Source: Bacteroidales bacterium GP3
GTDB taxonomy: Bacteria > Bacteroidota > Bacteroidia > Bacteroidales > Muribaculaceae
DNA length: 13,752 nt
Assembly: GCA_001701075.1 (NCBI GenBank)
Contig: DAAK01000075.1
Span: forward strand, 1 to 13,752
Direction of reading: 5' to 3'
Shown: one piece after another, positions 1-6,201 of the stretch
How the letters are laid out: each line of letters opens with the position of its first letter
Numbering within the stretch: the first letter of the stretch is position 1
Notes under the pieces: model-generated
What the model was told of the DNA's origin: nothing
The model's database searches: none
What the model saw: only the letters and a program-made list of their open reading frames with translations
Program-made: the position numbers and the translations under genes

Positions 1-41
1 CAACTGACCTCTGACAACTGACCTCTGACCTCTGACAACTA
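1..41. repeat. Heptamer tandem repeat at the 3' end of the hydrolase gene
   Basis: On the minus strand this is a run of 7-nt units alternating AGTTGTC and AGAGGTC, nearly six copies, starting one base after the TAA stop (42-44) of the hydrolase gene. The array continues to the window edge and may extend beyond it. It has no obvious hairpin or T-run, so it does not look like a terminator. It belongs with the other 7-nt and 9-nt arrays at gene borders in this window. Confidence 0.85.
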
Positions 42-848
42 TTAGAAAGTGCAAGGGAGGGTGAGTAGCTGATAGTAGAGGGTGCGCGCCATGCGATGGT
101 GACCGTCGTTGTTGGGGTGAAGGCGATCGGTATCGGCATTGTGGAAGTATGGTGCATGCTCGTCAAGAAGCGGATAGAGTCCGCAGAGGGAGTTGAGGTC
201 GATGACGGGGACTGACCAGACTTTACCGGCTTCGATGACAGCATCGACGTAGGCATCAAGATATTCGCCACAGCGATTGGCGTAGTCTTCGGGCACCTGC
301 CAGTTCTTTTCATTTGCGTAGAATCCGCTTCTGTGGATAGGAGTCAACAAGACAATCTGCTTCTGTGGGAATGTCCTTTTGAGAGAGTCGAGAGCAATGT
401 TGATGCGTCCGCGATAGGTGTCAGGATCCATCGCTGGGATGCGGTGCATACGGGCTTCGGTACGCTTTTCATAGCGGTGGCCGTAGACCACATCTTCCAT
501 CTTTTCATCATACCAGCGGCCGAGAGGAACGGCATTGTTGTAGTCGTTGGTGCCCATGAAGATTAGGATAGCGTCGAAGTCATCGCCATGTTCTTGCTTG
601 AGTTGGTCGGTCTGGCGAGGGATATCGTTCCATTCCCGGCCACTGACGGCGTAGACATAGGGCGTTATTCCGAGCCATTCCTTAAGGAGATTCCAGTATT
701 TGTTGTCGCTGGCCTTGTTGCGAGGGTCGGTGATGGAGTCGCCAAAGTAGGCAACTGTCTTGCCTTCCCAAGGATGTACGATATATTCAGCATGGAATGG
801 AAGGCAGGTGAGGAGCAGGAGGAGGGAAGAAAGGATAGTCTTTTTCAT
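42..848 (-). CDS. Secreted SGNH/GDSL-family hydrolase (esterase-like)
   Basis: Predicted exported serine esterase of the SGNH superfamily, 268 aa. Residues 1-20 form a signal peptide (KK, then a Leu run, cleavage after FHA). A lipoprotein at Cys15 is less likely because the lipobox is poor. Block I is GDSIT with nucleophile Ser38; block II Gly is in AVSG (Gly70); block III is GTND with Asn101; block V is DRLH with Asp241 and His244. All catalytic positions are present. Families of this type remove acetyl or other ester groups from glycans; the substrate cannot be read here. I chose the start at 848 because it places the signal peptide at the N-terminus. The frame stays open upstream to 881, but that stretch is a 9-nt repeat array. 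It is separated from the transporter gene upstream by 156 nt that contain a promoter, so it is probably transcribed on its own. Confidence 0.9.
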   Translation of the reverse strand: MKKTILSSLLLLLTCLPFHAEYIVHPWEGKTVAYFGDSITDPRNKASDNKYWNLLKEWLGITPYVYAVSGREWNDIPRQTDQLKQEHGDDFDAILIFMGTNDYNNAVPLGRWYDEKMEDVVYGHRYEKRTEARMHRIPAMDPDTYRGRINIALDSLKRTFPQKQIVLLTPIHRSGFYANEKNWQVPEDYANRCGEYLDAYVDAVIEAGKVWSVPVIDLNSLCGLYPLLDEHAPYFHNADTDRLHPNNDGHHRMARTLYYQLLTLPCTF

Positions 849-861
849 GATGATTTTTGAA

Positions 862-897
862 TTATAGGCCAAATTAGCCATATAAGGCCCATAAGGC
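862..897. repeat. Four 9-nt tandem units in the hydrolase leader
   Basis: Plus-strand units are TTATAGGCC, AAATTAGCC, ATATAAGGC and CCATAAGGC: four diverged 9-nt units with no gaps, ending 13 nt before the hydrolase start codon. They lie in the predicted 5' untranslated leader. Since 9 is a multiple of 3 the array keeps the reading frame open upstream of the true start, giving a false N-terminal extension. Confidence 0.65.
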
Positions 898-908
898 AGG
901 TAATATTA

Positions 909-937
909 TGCGCTTGTCCGTGGGGTAGACAAGCGCA
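909..937. promoter_or_regulatory. Perfect 10-bp inverted repeat at the hydrolase transcription start
   Basis: TGCGCTTGTC (909-918) and GACAAGCGCA (928-937) are perfect complements separated by 9 nt. On the minus strand the palindrome begins at the base following the -7 box of the predicted hydrolase promoter, so the transcript would start in or next to its first arm. It could be an operator, a 5' stabilising hairpin, or the terminator of the transporter gene, whose stop is 67 nt upstream. A terminator is less likely because no T-run follows in either direction. Confidence 0.7.
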
Positions 938-968
938 CAAATTTACAAAATATTTTCAATATCTACAA
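938..968 (-). promoter_or_regulatory. Bacteroidota-type promoter for the hydrolase gene
   Basis: On the minus strand, TTG at 968-966, a 20-nt spacer, then TAAATTTG at 945-938, matching the Bacteroidota primary sigma pattern (TTTG-like -33, TAnnTTTG -7). The predicted start point is near 931, giving a leader of about 83 nt. Spacing equals that of the promoters at 3023, 10174 and 11708. Confidence 0.7.
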
Positions 969-1004
969 GCCTTATTTCCGTATTTTGAGGAAGTCCTTGT
1001 GTAA

Positions 1005-2711
1005 TCAGAGTAGGACCATGGCAAGGCCACAGAGGATGAGGAGGGTGTTGCCGATGGCGTAAGTCACTGTGTAGCCCATAGCGGGGACTGTAGACTGGAG
1101 AGTATCTTGGACAGCACCGAGGGCTGCAGTTGTGGTTCGTGCTCCGGCAACGCATCCGAGGGCAATGGCTGGATGGAATTTAAATATCTTGGCTGCGACA
1201 AGAATGCCGATGATAAGTGGAAGTCCAGTGGCAAGGATACCTGCCACGAGCATCTGCCATCCTACTTCATGCAGTCCGGAGATAAAGGTAGGACCTGCGG
1301 AGATTCCGACTACTGCGATAAACATATTCAAGCCGACATTATTGAAAACCCAGACAGCAGAGTCGGGGATTTGACCAAATGTAGGGTGTTTTGAACGTAG
1401 CCAGCCCAGCACAAGACCTGCAATCAGAGCGCCGCCGCTCGTAGAGAGGCTTACAGGGATGCCACCTAAATGAATTGTGATGGCTCCAATGAGAGCACCT
1501 ATTGCAATACCGATGCCGATGAATACCATATCGGATGCAGTGGTGGGTTTGTCAGGATATCCAATGTATGAAGCAGTGGCATTGACGTCGGATACCGGTC
1601 CGCTTATGGTCAGCATATCGCCTCGTTGGAGACGGGTGTTTGCCAACACTGGAATCTCAACGTTGCCTCGTTTGATGCTGTCGATGACCACACCTTTAGA
1701 ATAGGGGGATTCGCGGAAGTCGGCAACTGTAGCGCCTATCATGTGTTTTGATGCCACCATGACCGGAATCCTTTCTACCGGGAATGAGAGAAGGGCGGAG
1801 TCTGATATTTCTGAGCCGAGCCAGCTTTCATCTTCTATGGCGAATTCACGGCGTCCGGAGATTACGATATCATCCCCTTTCTTGACGGAGAAGTCATCGG
1901 CAGGTTGGCTTGTGACCACAGATCCGCTGCGAACTCTCTCTACGAAAAGGCGTCGTCCCTGTTTCTCCAGGTAATCTTCGATTTCCTTGACTGTATGAGG
2001 GGCGTCAAACCATGTGCCATCTACCTTATATGCGCGATAGACAACGGGGCGCCATGCGTTGACGAGAGAGGGGTCGTTGGAAGATGGGTCCTGGTTCATG
2101 CTCCTCTCGAGATCTTCTGTCTGCTGTTTCACTTTCTTAAGGCCACCCAATAGCATCGGGCCTACAGTACCGATAATCCAGGCCGAACCGATAGTTCCGA
2201 AGATATATGTCACGGCGTAGGATACCGGGATGATGTTTGTCCAGGCGGTCTTGTCGGCCGAAGAGGCATTCAGTGTCTGGATGGTGTCGTCGGCAACGCC
2301 GATTACGGCAGATATTGTCTGGGCTCCGGCAAATAGACCGGCAGCCTCACCTTTATTATAGTGGAAGAGAGTTGCGACTCCAAATGTGCATCCGAGGACA
2401 ATCAGACACATGACAACGGCAAAGAGCACTTGTTTGAGACCCGAACCCTTGAGAGAAGCGAAGAATTGTGGGCCGACGCTGTAGCCGATTGCGAATAGGA
2501 AGAGTAAGAAGAATACTTGCTTGAGTGGACCGGGAACCGGGATGTCGAGTTGTCCGACGATCACACCGACAAGCAGCACCGAAGTGACGGTGCCGAGAGA
2601 AAAAGATTTGTACTTCAGTTTCCCAATCCAGAAACCGATTCCTAAGGTAAGGAAGATGGCGATTGCGGGGTTTGCGCGCAACGTGTTTACGAGCCAGTCG
2701 AGTATTTCCAT
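1005..2711 (-). CDS. AspT/YidE-type (AAEx family) membrane transporter
   Basis: Full-length 568-aa inner-membrane transporter of the aspartate:alanine exchanger family, which includes AspT and the E. coli YidE/YbjL proteins. It has the family layout: an N-terminal hydrophobic half (about 10-190), a cytoplasmic segment with two RCK_C (TrkA-C-like) domains at about 215-292 and 305-385, and a C-terminal hydrophobic half (about 393-568). The two membrane halves carry matching motifs, AGAQTISAVIGVADDT near 128 and AGARTTTAALGAVQDT near 522, the internal duplication expected of the family. The characterised AspT swaps aspartate for alanine; here the substrate is unproven, so no symbol is given. The ATG at 2711 gives the expected short N-terminus before the first membrane segment. 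It is divergent from the plus-strand gene at 3069. No clear promoter was found upstream on this strand. Confidence 0.92.
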   Translation of the reverse strand: MEILDWLVNTLRANPAIAIFLTLGIGFWIGKLKYKSFSLGTVTSVLLVGVIVGQLDIPVPGPLKQVFFLLFLFAIGYSVGPQFFASLKGSGLKQVLFAVVMCLIVLGCTFGVATLFHYNKGEAAGLFAGAQTISAVIGVADDTIQTLNASSADKTAWTNIIPVSYAVTYIFGTIGSAWIIGTVGPMLLGGLKKVKQQTEDLERSMNQDPSSNDPSLVNAWRPVVYRAYKVDGTWFDAPHTVKEIEDYLEKQGRRLFVERVRSGSVVTSQPADDFSVKKGDDIVISGRREFAIEDESWLGSEISDSALLSFPVERIPVMVASKHMIGATVADFRESPYSKGVVIDSIKRGNVEIPVLANTRLQRGDMLTISGPVSDVNATASYIGYPDKPTTASDMVFIGIGIAIGALIGAITIHLGGIPVSLSTSGGALIAGLVLGWLRSKHPTFGQIPDSAVWVFNNVGLNMFIAVVGISAGPTFISGLHEVGWQMLVAGILATGLPLIIGILVAAKIFKFHPAIALGCVAGARTTTAALGAVQDTLQSTVPAMGYTVTYAIGNTLLILCGLAMVLL

Positions 2712-2855
2712 AGTGTATGTGTTTTCAAAGCGGAGAGTGCGTGTTTTTGATTATAACGTTTTTGGCGGTAGTGGGGTTTAATCGTGTTGGATACGAGATG
2801 GAATGAGAGTGAATGGGTATGTTACCGATTGTGATGTATTGTTGACATTGTTATA

Positions 2856-2886
2856 TGGCTTTGCTTAAGATTTTTTGCTACTTTTG
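2856..2886 (+). promoter_or_regulatory. Upstream promoter-like sequence, sister of the one at 3023
   Basis: TACTTTTG at 2879-2886 is a full match to the -7 consensus TAnnTTTG. It is preceded by TTAAGA with an 8-nt gap and followed by CAAA, exactly as in the promoter at 3023-3053. At the -33 position there is TGG instead of TTG, one mismatch, at a 20-nt spacing. The shared layout suggests a duplicated promoter; activity is uncertain because of the weak -33. Confidence 0.4.
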
Positions 2887-2892
2887 CAAATA

Positions 2893-3008
2893 GAAAAATC
2901 CGATATTTTTTAGGTTCTGATGTAAAATGAAAGATAATCTATAAAGGTCTAATCCTATACCATGTTTGACACGAAGAGCTGCGCTTAGGGAGCGTGGCTC
3001 TTTCTTTG
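2893..3008 (+). ncRNA. Candidate short transcript or attenuated leader (about 115 nt)
   Basis: A transcript from the -7 box at 2879-2886 would begin near 2893 and end at the terminator-like hairpin at 2974-3008, before the second promoter at 3023. This suggests a small RNA or an attenuated leader of the secreted-protein gene. An ATG at 2962 opens an 8-codon frame whose TAG stop (2986-2988) is in the hairpin loop, an arrangement seen in leader-peptide attenuators. The peptide has no run of one amino acid, so the attenuator idea is weak. I recognise no known RNA family. Confidence 0.25.
2974..3008 (+). terminator. Intrinsic-terminator-like hairpin upstream of the secreted-protein gene
   Basis: AGAGCTGCGCT (2975-2985) pairs over all 11 positions with AGCGTGGCTCT (2991-3001), counting two G-U pairs, around the loop TAGGG; A2974 and T3002 extend it by one pair. 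The T-rich tail TCTTTG follows at 3003. It lies before the gene's own promoter, so it would end transcription arriving from upstream. Confidence 0.5.
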
Positions 3009-3022
3009 ATGTGGCTCAGAAG

Positions 3023-3053
3023 TTGCAACAATTAAGAAAAAATATTACTTTTG
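3023..3053 (+). promoter_or_regulatory. Bacteroidota-type promoter for the secreted YD-like gene
   Basis: TTG at 3023-3025, a 20-nt spacer, and TACTTTTG at 3046-3053. The predicted transcription start is near 3060, leaving a leader of only about 10 nt before the ATG at 3069. AAGGA at 3061-3065 resembles a ribosome binding site but would be at the extreme 5' end of the message. Confidence 0.65.
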
Positions 3054-3068
3054 CAAAAAAAAGGAATT

Positions 3069-4457
3069 ATGAGAAAATCTACTATTATTGGATTGGGTAT
3101 AGCTATCGTGGCAGCTTTGCCTGCAATGGCAGAATCATTGTCTCCCTTCAAGGTGTTAAAAGGAGCATATGCGTCACATAAAAATTCTTCCGTTGTTAAT
3201 AAAGTTTCAGAGCAAGGTCAGGGCCATAAGGATTATTTGAGGGTATCTGAACTTGCATCCAAGTTCCGGCCCGGTGTCGCCAGGACGTATGGCTGGACTG
3301 GAAAGAAATGGGAGTTGGATGAGGAAGTCAGATTCACTTATGATGCTTCTGGCAATGAGATTTCCGAATTATCAGTGGATGCCGACGGAGATTACTCCAA
3401 CGTAGTCTTTGAATATGATAGCAATGGGATGGTGATCTTCAGGGAGTCGAAGGTATCATATGATGGCGTGAATTTCGAGAATAACAAAAAGACAGAATTT
3501 GAATACGACCCTATATTGACCAATGTCATCACCAGGCGCACCGAATGGCTTTGGATGGATTTTGGGAAGGGATATGACTGGCAGCTGGTAGGTAACAACT
3601 ACAAGCGTACTATCACGCGTAATGACGATGGAAACGTGACGAGCGTAGTGATATCAGTTCTTTTCCAGGATATTTACGACCCCACACAGCGATTGGATAT
3701 CACATATGGTGAGGATGGAAAGGCCACCAGCATTACAGAGAAGGTCTTGGATTATGATGGTAAGGATTATTTCTGGGAGAAAGGCATTCAGATCACTGAT
3801 ATCAAATGGGAAAACACTGATGGCCAGATTTATGATCCGGAAAACCTATTTCTTGGCAACAATCGCATAAGCTCGGCCCATTATGTGGATGAAGACGATA
3901 TGGATTTCAATGTGACTGTGGAGTATGCCGATGGCAGCGAGGCCTATAAGGTGACTATGGAAGGTTTCATGTTTGAAGATGACATGGAAAAATTTGAGGT
4001 TGAAGGAATCTTAGTATATACTCCTTTGGAAAACGGCGGATATATCTCAGAGGGAACAACCTTGCATATGGGAGAAGTCATGTATACCAGCAAGGAAGAA
4101 GTGCAGTATGATGAATGGGGACATTTGTTGCTTTCCTATGAGAGTGAAACAGAGGATGATGAAACTGACATGGAAAGTACGGTAGGCACCGTGGAATATG
4201 ATGAGAATGGATTGCCGACTTCTTATACTGTAAGTGAGGAATATATTGATAATAGGGGTAAGTTGGTAAGTGAGAATGTTTTTCGTATCGAATATTTTGA
4301 CTATGTTGATGTAACTGCAGCTGTGGAAAGAGTCGATGTTGATGCTGACGCTCCGGTATGTTACTATAATCTTCAGGGGCTTCCGATACAGAATCCGGCA
4401 AAAGGATCAATCGTCATCCGGAAACAAGGCACCCGTGTGGATAAAGTGAAGTATTGA
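3069..4457 (+). CDS. Secreted protein with YD-like strand repeats and a Bacteroidales C-terminal tail
   Basis: Predicted 462-aa exported protein of unknown function. Residues 1-21 are a clear signal peptide (MRK, hydrophobic core, cleavage after AMA). The mature part is acidic and built from irregular repeats of the type (F/V/I)xYDxxGxxxS, such as FTYDASGNEIS, FEYDSNGMV, ITYGEDGKATS and VEYDENGLPTS, resembling YD/Rhs-type beta repeats though too diverged to assign to that family. The last 30 or so residues (YYNLQGLPIQNPAKGSIVIR and a basic end) match a tail common in Bacteroidales exported proteins and resemble a type A type IX secretion signal; secretion by that route is inferred. I chose the ATG at 3069 because it starts the signal peptide; a TTG at 3051 would add six residues and lies inside the promoter. 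It is the only plus-strand gene, and its 3' end is followed by strong hairpins. Confidence 0.8.
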   Translation: MRKSTIIGLGIAIVAALPAMAESLSPFKVLKGAYASHKNSSVVNKVSEQGQGHKDYLRVSELASKFRPGVARTYGWTGKKWELDEEVRFTYDASGNEISELSVDADGDYSNVVFEYDSNGMVIFRESKVSYDGVNFENNKKTEFEYDPILTNVITRRTEWLWMDFGKGYDWQLVGNNYKRTITRNDDGNVTSVVISVLFQDIYDPTQRLDITYGEDGKATSITEKVLDYDGKDYFWEKGIQITDIKWENTDGQIYDPENLFLGNNRISSAHYVDEDDMDFNVTVEYADGSEAYKVTMEGFMFEDDMEKFEVEGILVYTPLENGGYISEGTTLHMGEVMYTSKEEVQYDEWGHLLLSYESETEDDETDMESTVGTVEYDENGLPTSYTVSEEYIDNRGKLVSENVFRIEYFDYVDVTAAVERVDVDADAPVCYYNLQGLPIQNPAKGSIVIRKQGTRVDKVKY

Positions 4458-4473
4458 ACTATTATCATAAGCC

Positions 4474-4486
4474 GCCTCTCCGAGGC
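4474..4486. terminator. Small hairpin after the secreted-protein gene
   Basis: GCCTC (4474-4478), loop TCC, GAGGC (4482-4486), 16 nt after the stop codon at 4455-4457. It shares its TCC loop and flanking C/G with the hairpin at 4542-4560. Alone it is short and lacks a T-run; it probably forms part of the compound convergent terminator. Confidence 0.4.
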
Positions 4487-4498
4487 TGATGAGTTAAT

Positions 4499-4539
4499 TC
4501 ATGAGAAACCCCAGGCTGAAGCCCGGGGTTTTGTCATGA
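4499..4539. terminator. Bidirectional terminator between convergent genes
   Basis: An inner stem AAACCCC (4506-4512) pairs with GGGGTTT (4525-4531), capped by GGC, TGAA tetraloop, GCC, and an outer stem TCATGA pairs with TCATGA (4499-4504 with 4534-4539). On the plus strand GGGG is followed by TTTTG, and on the minus strand by TTTC, so it can stop transcription from both the secreted-protein gene and the ddh operon. Confidence 0.75.
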
Positions 4540-4541
4540 TC

Positions 4542-4560
4542 ATCAGGTCTCCGACCTGAT
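4542..4560. terminator. Second hairpin of the convergent terminator, on the ddh side
   Basis: ATCAGGTC (4542-4549), loop TCC, GACCTGAT (4553-4560): a perfect 8-bp stem. TCATCAG (4540-4546) can also pair with CTGATGA (4486-4492), so the region has an alternative long-range fold enclosing the central terminator. Confidence 0.6.
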
Positions 4561-4590
4561 TTAGCGAATTTTGGTCAATGATATCTTATC

Positions 4591-4604
4591 GTTAATCGTT
4601 GATC
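4591..4604. repeat. Heptamer repeat at the ddh stop codon
   Basis: Units GTTAATC and GTTGATC, with a degenerate third unit to the left, one base away from the ddh stop codon (4606-4608). With three bases to the left it gives the 17-mer ATCGTTAATCGTTGATC (4588-4604), which recurs exactly at 5543-5559 and in reverse complement at 12439-12455. Confidence 0.75.
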
Positions 4605-4605
4605 A

Positions 4606-5502
4606 TTATACCAGGTGGGCAATAAGTGATTCGCGGTCGCCAGGGAGAAGGTCGATGACGGGGATTTCTACCATTGTGTAGGCTCCCGGGGCGAGGCGCA
4701 TTGCAGCGCGAGCCACTCCGACAAGAAGTTGGGCTGTGAGAGCTGGATTATTGATCGACATGTTGAACTCGAAACGCTGGTTTTGAGTCTTGCCGGAAAC
4801 GCCTTTGCGCACCATATGCACACCATGTCCCATATCCTTGACAGCGTCAACGCTTTCCACGGCCATTACATGAGTCTCATCAGAAGCAAAATAAGGATCT
4901 TCCTTGACTGCCTTGGCCACGTCTTCAAGTTTTGCACCTTCCTCCAATTCTACATATACCATACGACGGTGCATACCATCGCCCTTCGGCATTGTCATTG
5001 AGAGAGCATTCTTGACTCCAGGTTTTGACTTTACGCATACAGTGTGACCCATGCTCATGCCAGGGCCGAAATTGGTGTGGGTAAGTCCTTTTGGGGCAGC
5101 TGCCTCCATAAGGGTTCTGACTATGGAGTCGCTTCCCGGGTCCCATCCGGCAGAGATTACAGACACCTTTCCGGCTTTCTTAGCAGCAGCGTCAAGCGAA
5201 CGGCGAAGGTCGAGGATTGAGGTGTGGATGTCGAAGCTGTCTACGGTGTTGATGCCCATCGCAAGGAATTGCAGGGCATATTTCTCCACTTCGCGAGTAG
5301 GGGTGCATAGGATAGCGACGTCAACAGGACCGAGCTCCTTGATGTCGGTGACAACCTTGTATGGTCTCAGTTCAGCGGGGATGTCAGTTACATTGCGGCG
5401 GACGATGCCGGCTATTTCGAAGTCAGGAGCAGCTTCGAGGGCTTCCACTGTGAAGTGGCCTATGTTGCCGTATCCAACTACGGCTGCGCGGATTTTTGTC
5501 AT
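4606..5502 (-). CDS. ddh: meso-Diaminopimelate D-dehydrogenase
   Basis: Full-length 298-aa cytoplasmic enzyme (EC 1.4.1.16) that makes meso-2,6-diaminopimelate in one step by reductive amination of L-2-amino-6-oxopimelate with NADPH and ammonia, a short cut in lysine and peptidoglycan precursor synthesis. The N-terminus carries the dinucleotide-binding loop GYGNIG (residues 10-15), followed by the typical IVRR segment. The middle has the substrate-region signatures SAGWDPGSDSIVR, NFGPGMSMGH and MPKGDGMHRRMVYVE of this family. The ATG at 5502 gives a Rossmann strand directly at the N-terminus, as expected. It is the last gene of an operon, 6 nt after the deacetylase stop, and is followed by a heptamer repeat and the convergent terminators. 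It has no promoter of its own that I can see. Confidence 0.94.
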   Translation of the reverse strand: MTKIRAAVVGYGNIGHFTVEALEAAPDFEIAGIVRRNVTDIPAELRPYKVVTDIKELGPVDVAILCTPTREVEKYALQFLAMGINTVDSFDIHTSILDLRRSLDAAAKKAGKVSVISAGWDPGSDSIVRTLMEAAAPKGLTHTNFGPGMSMGHTVCVKSKPGVKNALSMTMPKGDGMHRRMVYVELEEGAKLEDVAKAVKEDPYFASDETHVMAVESVDAVKDMGHGVHMVRKGVSGKTQNQRFEFNMSINNPALTAQLLVGVARAAMRLAPGAYTMVEIPVIDLLPGDRESLIAHLV

Positions 5503-5508
5503 GCTTAT

Positions 5509-6201
5509 TTATTTTGAAGATTTATCTTGGTTTATACTGTTAATCGTTAATCGTTGATCGTTAATCGTTAATCGTTGTGGTAGGGGGAGGAGTGAGAAAT
5601 TGCGTGATTTGAGGAGTTGGAGGATGGCGGGGAGGGCTATCTGGAGCTTGCTGATGCTTTTGAGCGAGTCGTGGAAGTTTATGATGCATCCCGGGCGCAC
5701 ATATCGTGAGACAGAGTCGATAATCTGCTGCGGTGTGCGGTCGGCGCGATAATCGAGCGTGTTGAGATCGAACATCACTATCCGATAGCCGGCGTCGGCA
5801 AGTGCTTTTTGCTGGCTTGGAAGGATAAGGCCATGCGGAGGCCGGAAAATCCTTGAGTGGAGTATGTCATCTGCAAGCCTGACATCAACCATCATCTCCT
5901 CAATAGATTGTCGGAATGGAGGGCGATGATGAAAAGTATGGTTCCCTATCGAGTGTCCGGCATCCACGACAGCCTTATGCAGATGAGGATATTTGCGGAC
6001 GTTGTCGGCTACCATGAAGAAAGTGGCTTTTGCCCCATATTCCTCAAGTGTTTTCAGTAGCCATGGGGTCGATTCCGGGATGGGGCCATCATCGAAAGTC
6101 AGATATACCGACGGTTTTCCGTCGTTCATCCGAAACGTCACGTCTCTTCTGAAAGCGGAAAACCGTAATATCCAAGGTATTCTTTCTTGAGGCAGCAGCA
6201 T
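5509..6201 (-). CDS. NodB-type polysaccharide deacetylase with a repeat-encoded tail
   Basis: 230-aa metal-dependent carbohydrate deacetylase (carbohydrate esterase family 4 fold). Motif 1 is TFDDGP (35-40, with base Asp37 and metal ligand Asp38), motif 2 is HTFHH (metal ligands His88 and His92), motif 3 is RPPHG (120-124), motif 4 lies at Asp145-Asp150, and motif 5 is NFHDS with His177. All key residues are present. There is no signal peptide, so it may be cytoplasmic or use the short hydrophobic N-terminus as a weak anchor; the substrate is unknown. The domain ends near LLPLP (208); residues 209-221 are translated from a heptamer array and the last nine are ordinary sequence. The ATG overlaps the TGA of the DUF2723 gene by one base (TGATG), suggesting translational coupling. 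ddh follows 6 nt after its stop. Confidence 0.9.
   Translation of the reverse strand: MLLPQERIPWILRFSAFRRDVTFRMNDGKPSVYLTFDDGPIPESTPWLLKTLEEYGAKATFFMVADNVRKYPHLHKAVVDAGHSIGNHTFHHRPPFRQSIEEMMVDVRLADDILHSRIFRPPHGLILPSQQKALADAGYRIVMFDLNTLDYRADRTPQQIIDSVSRYVRPGCIINFHDSLKSISKLQIALPAILQLLKSRNFSLLPLPQRLTINDQRLTINSINQDKSSK
5539..5577. repeat. Heptamer array translated into the deacetylase C-terminus
   Basis: Five gap-free units GTTAATC, GTTAATC, GTTGATC, GTTAATC, GTTAATC, followed by a partial GTTG. Read on the minus strand in the deacetylase frame it encodes QRLTINDQRLTIN (residues 209-221), a 7-residue period because three heptamers equal 21 nt. It sits between the end of the deacetylase domain and the ddh start. 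Confidence 0.9.

Larger units (their letters stand above)
2712..3068. other. 357-bp divergent intergenic region
   Basis: This stretch between the transporter and the secreted-protein gene contains no convincing protein gene. Its left part (2712-2855) shows nothing recognisable. Its right part holds two plus-strand promoter-like sequences with the same internal layout (2856-2886 and 3023-3053) and between them a strong hairpin followed by a T-rich tail (2974-3008). Confidence 0.7.

Noticed and set aside
1..41. CRISPR-like array
   Set aside because: Units are 7 nt with no spacers; none of the arrays in the window has repeat-spacer structure and there are no cas genes.
849..881. Longer hydrolase start at 881
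   Set aside because: The added residues come largely from the 9-nt repeat and would bury the signal peptide behind a polar extension.
2890..3010. tRNA or known riboswitch in the divergent intergenic region
   Set aside because: No cloverleaf, CCA end or recognisable riboswitch core was found; only one stable hairpin is present.
5051..5557. 168-codon plus-strand open frame
   Set aside because: It lies antisense to ddh and the deacetylase end. Its translation shows no domain or signal peptide, and both sense proteins are strongly recognisable.
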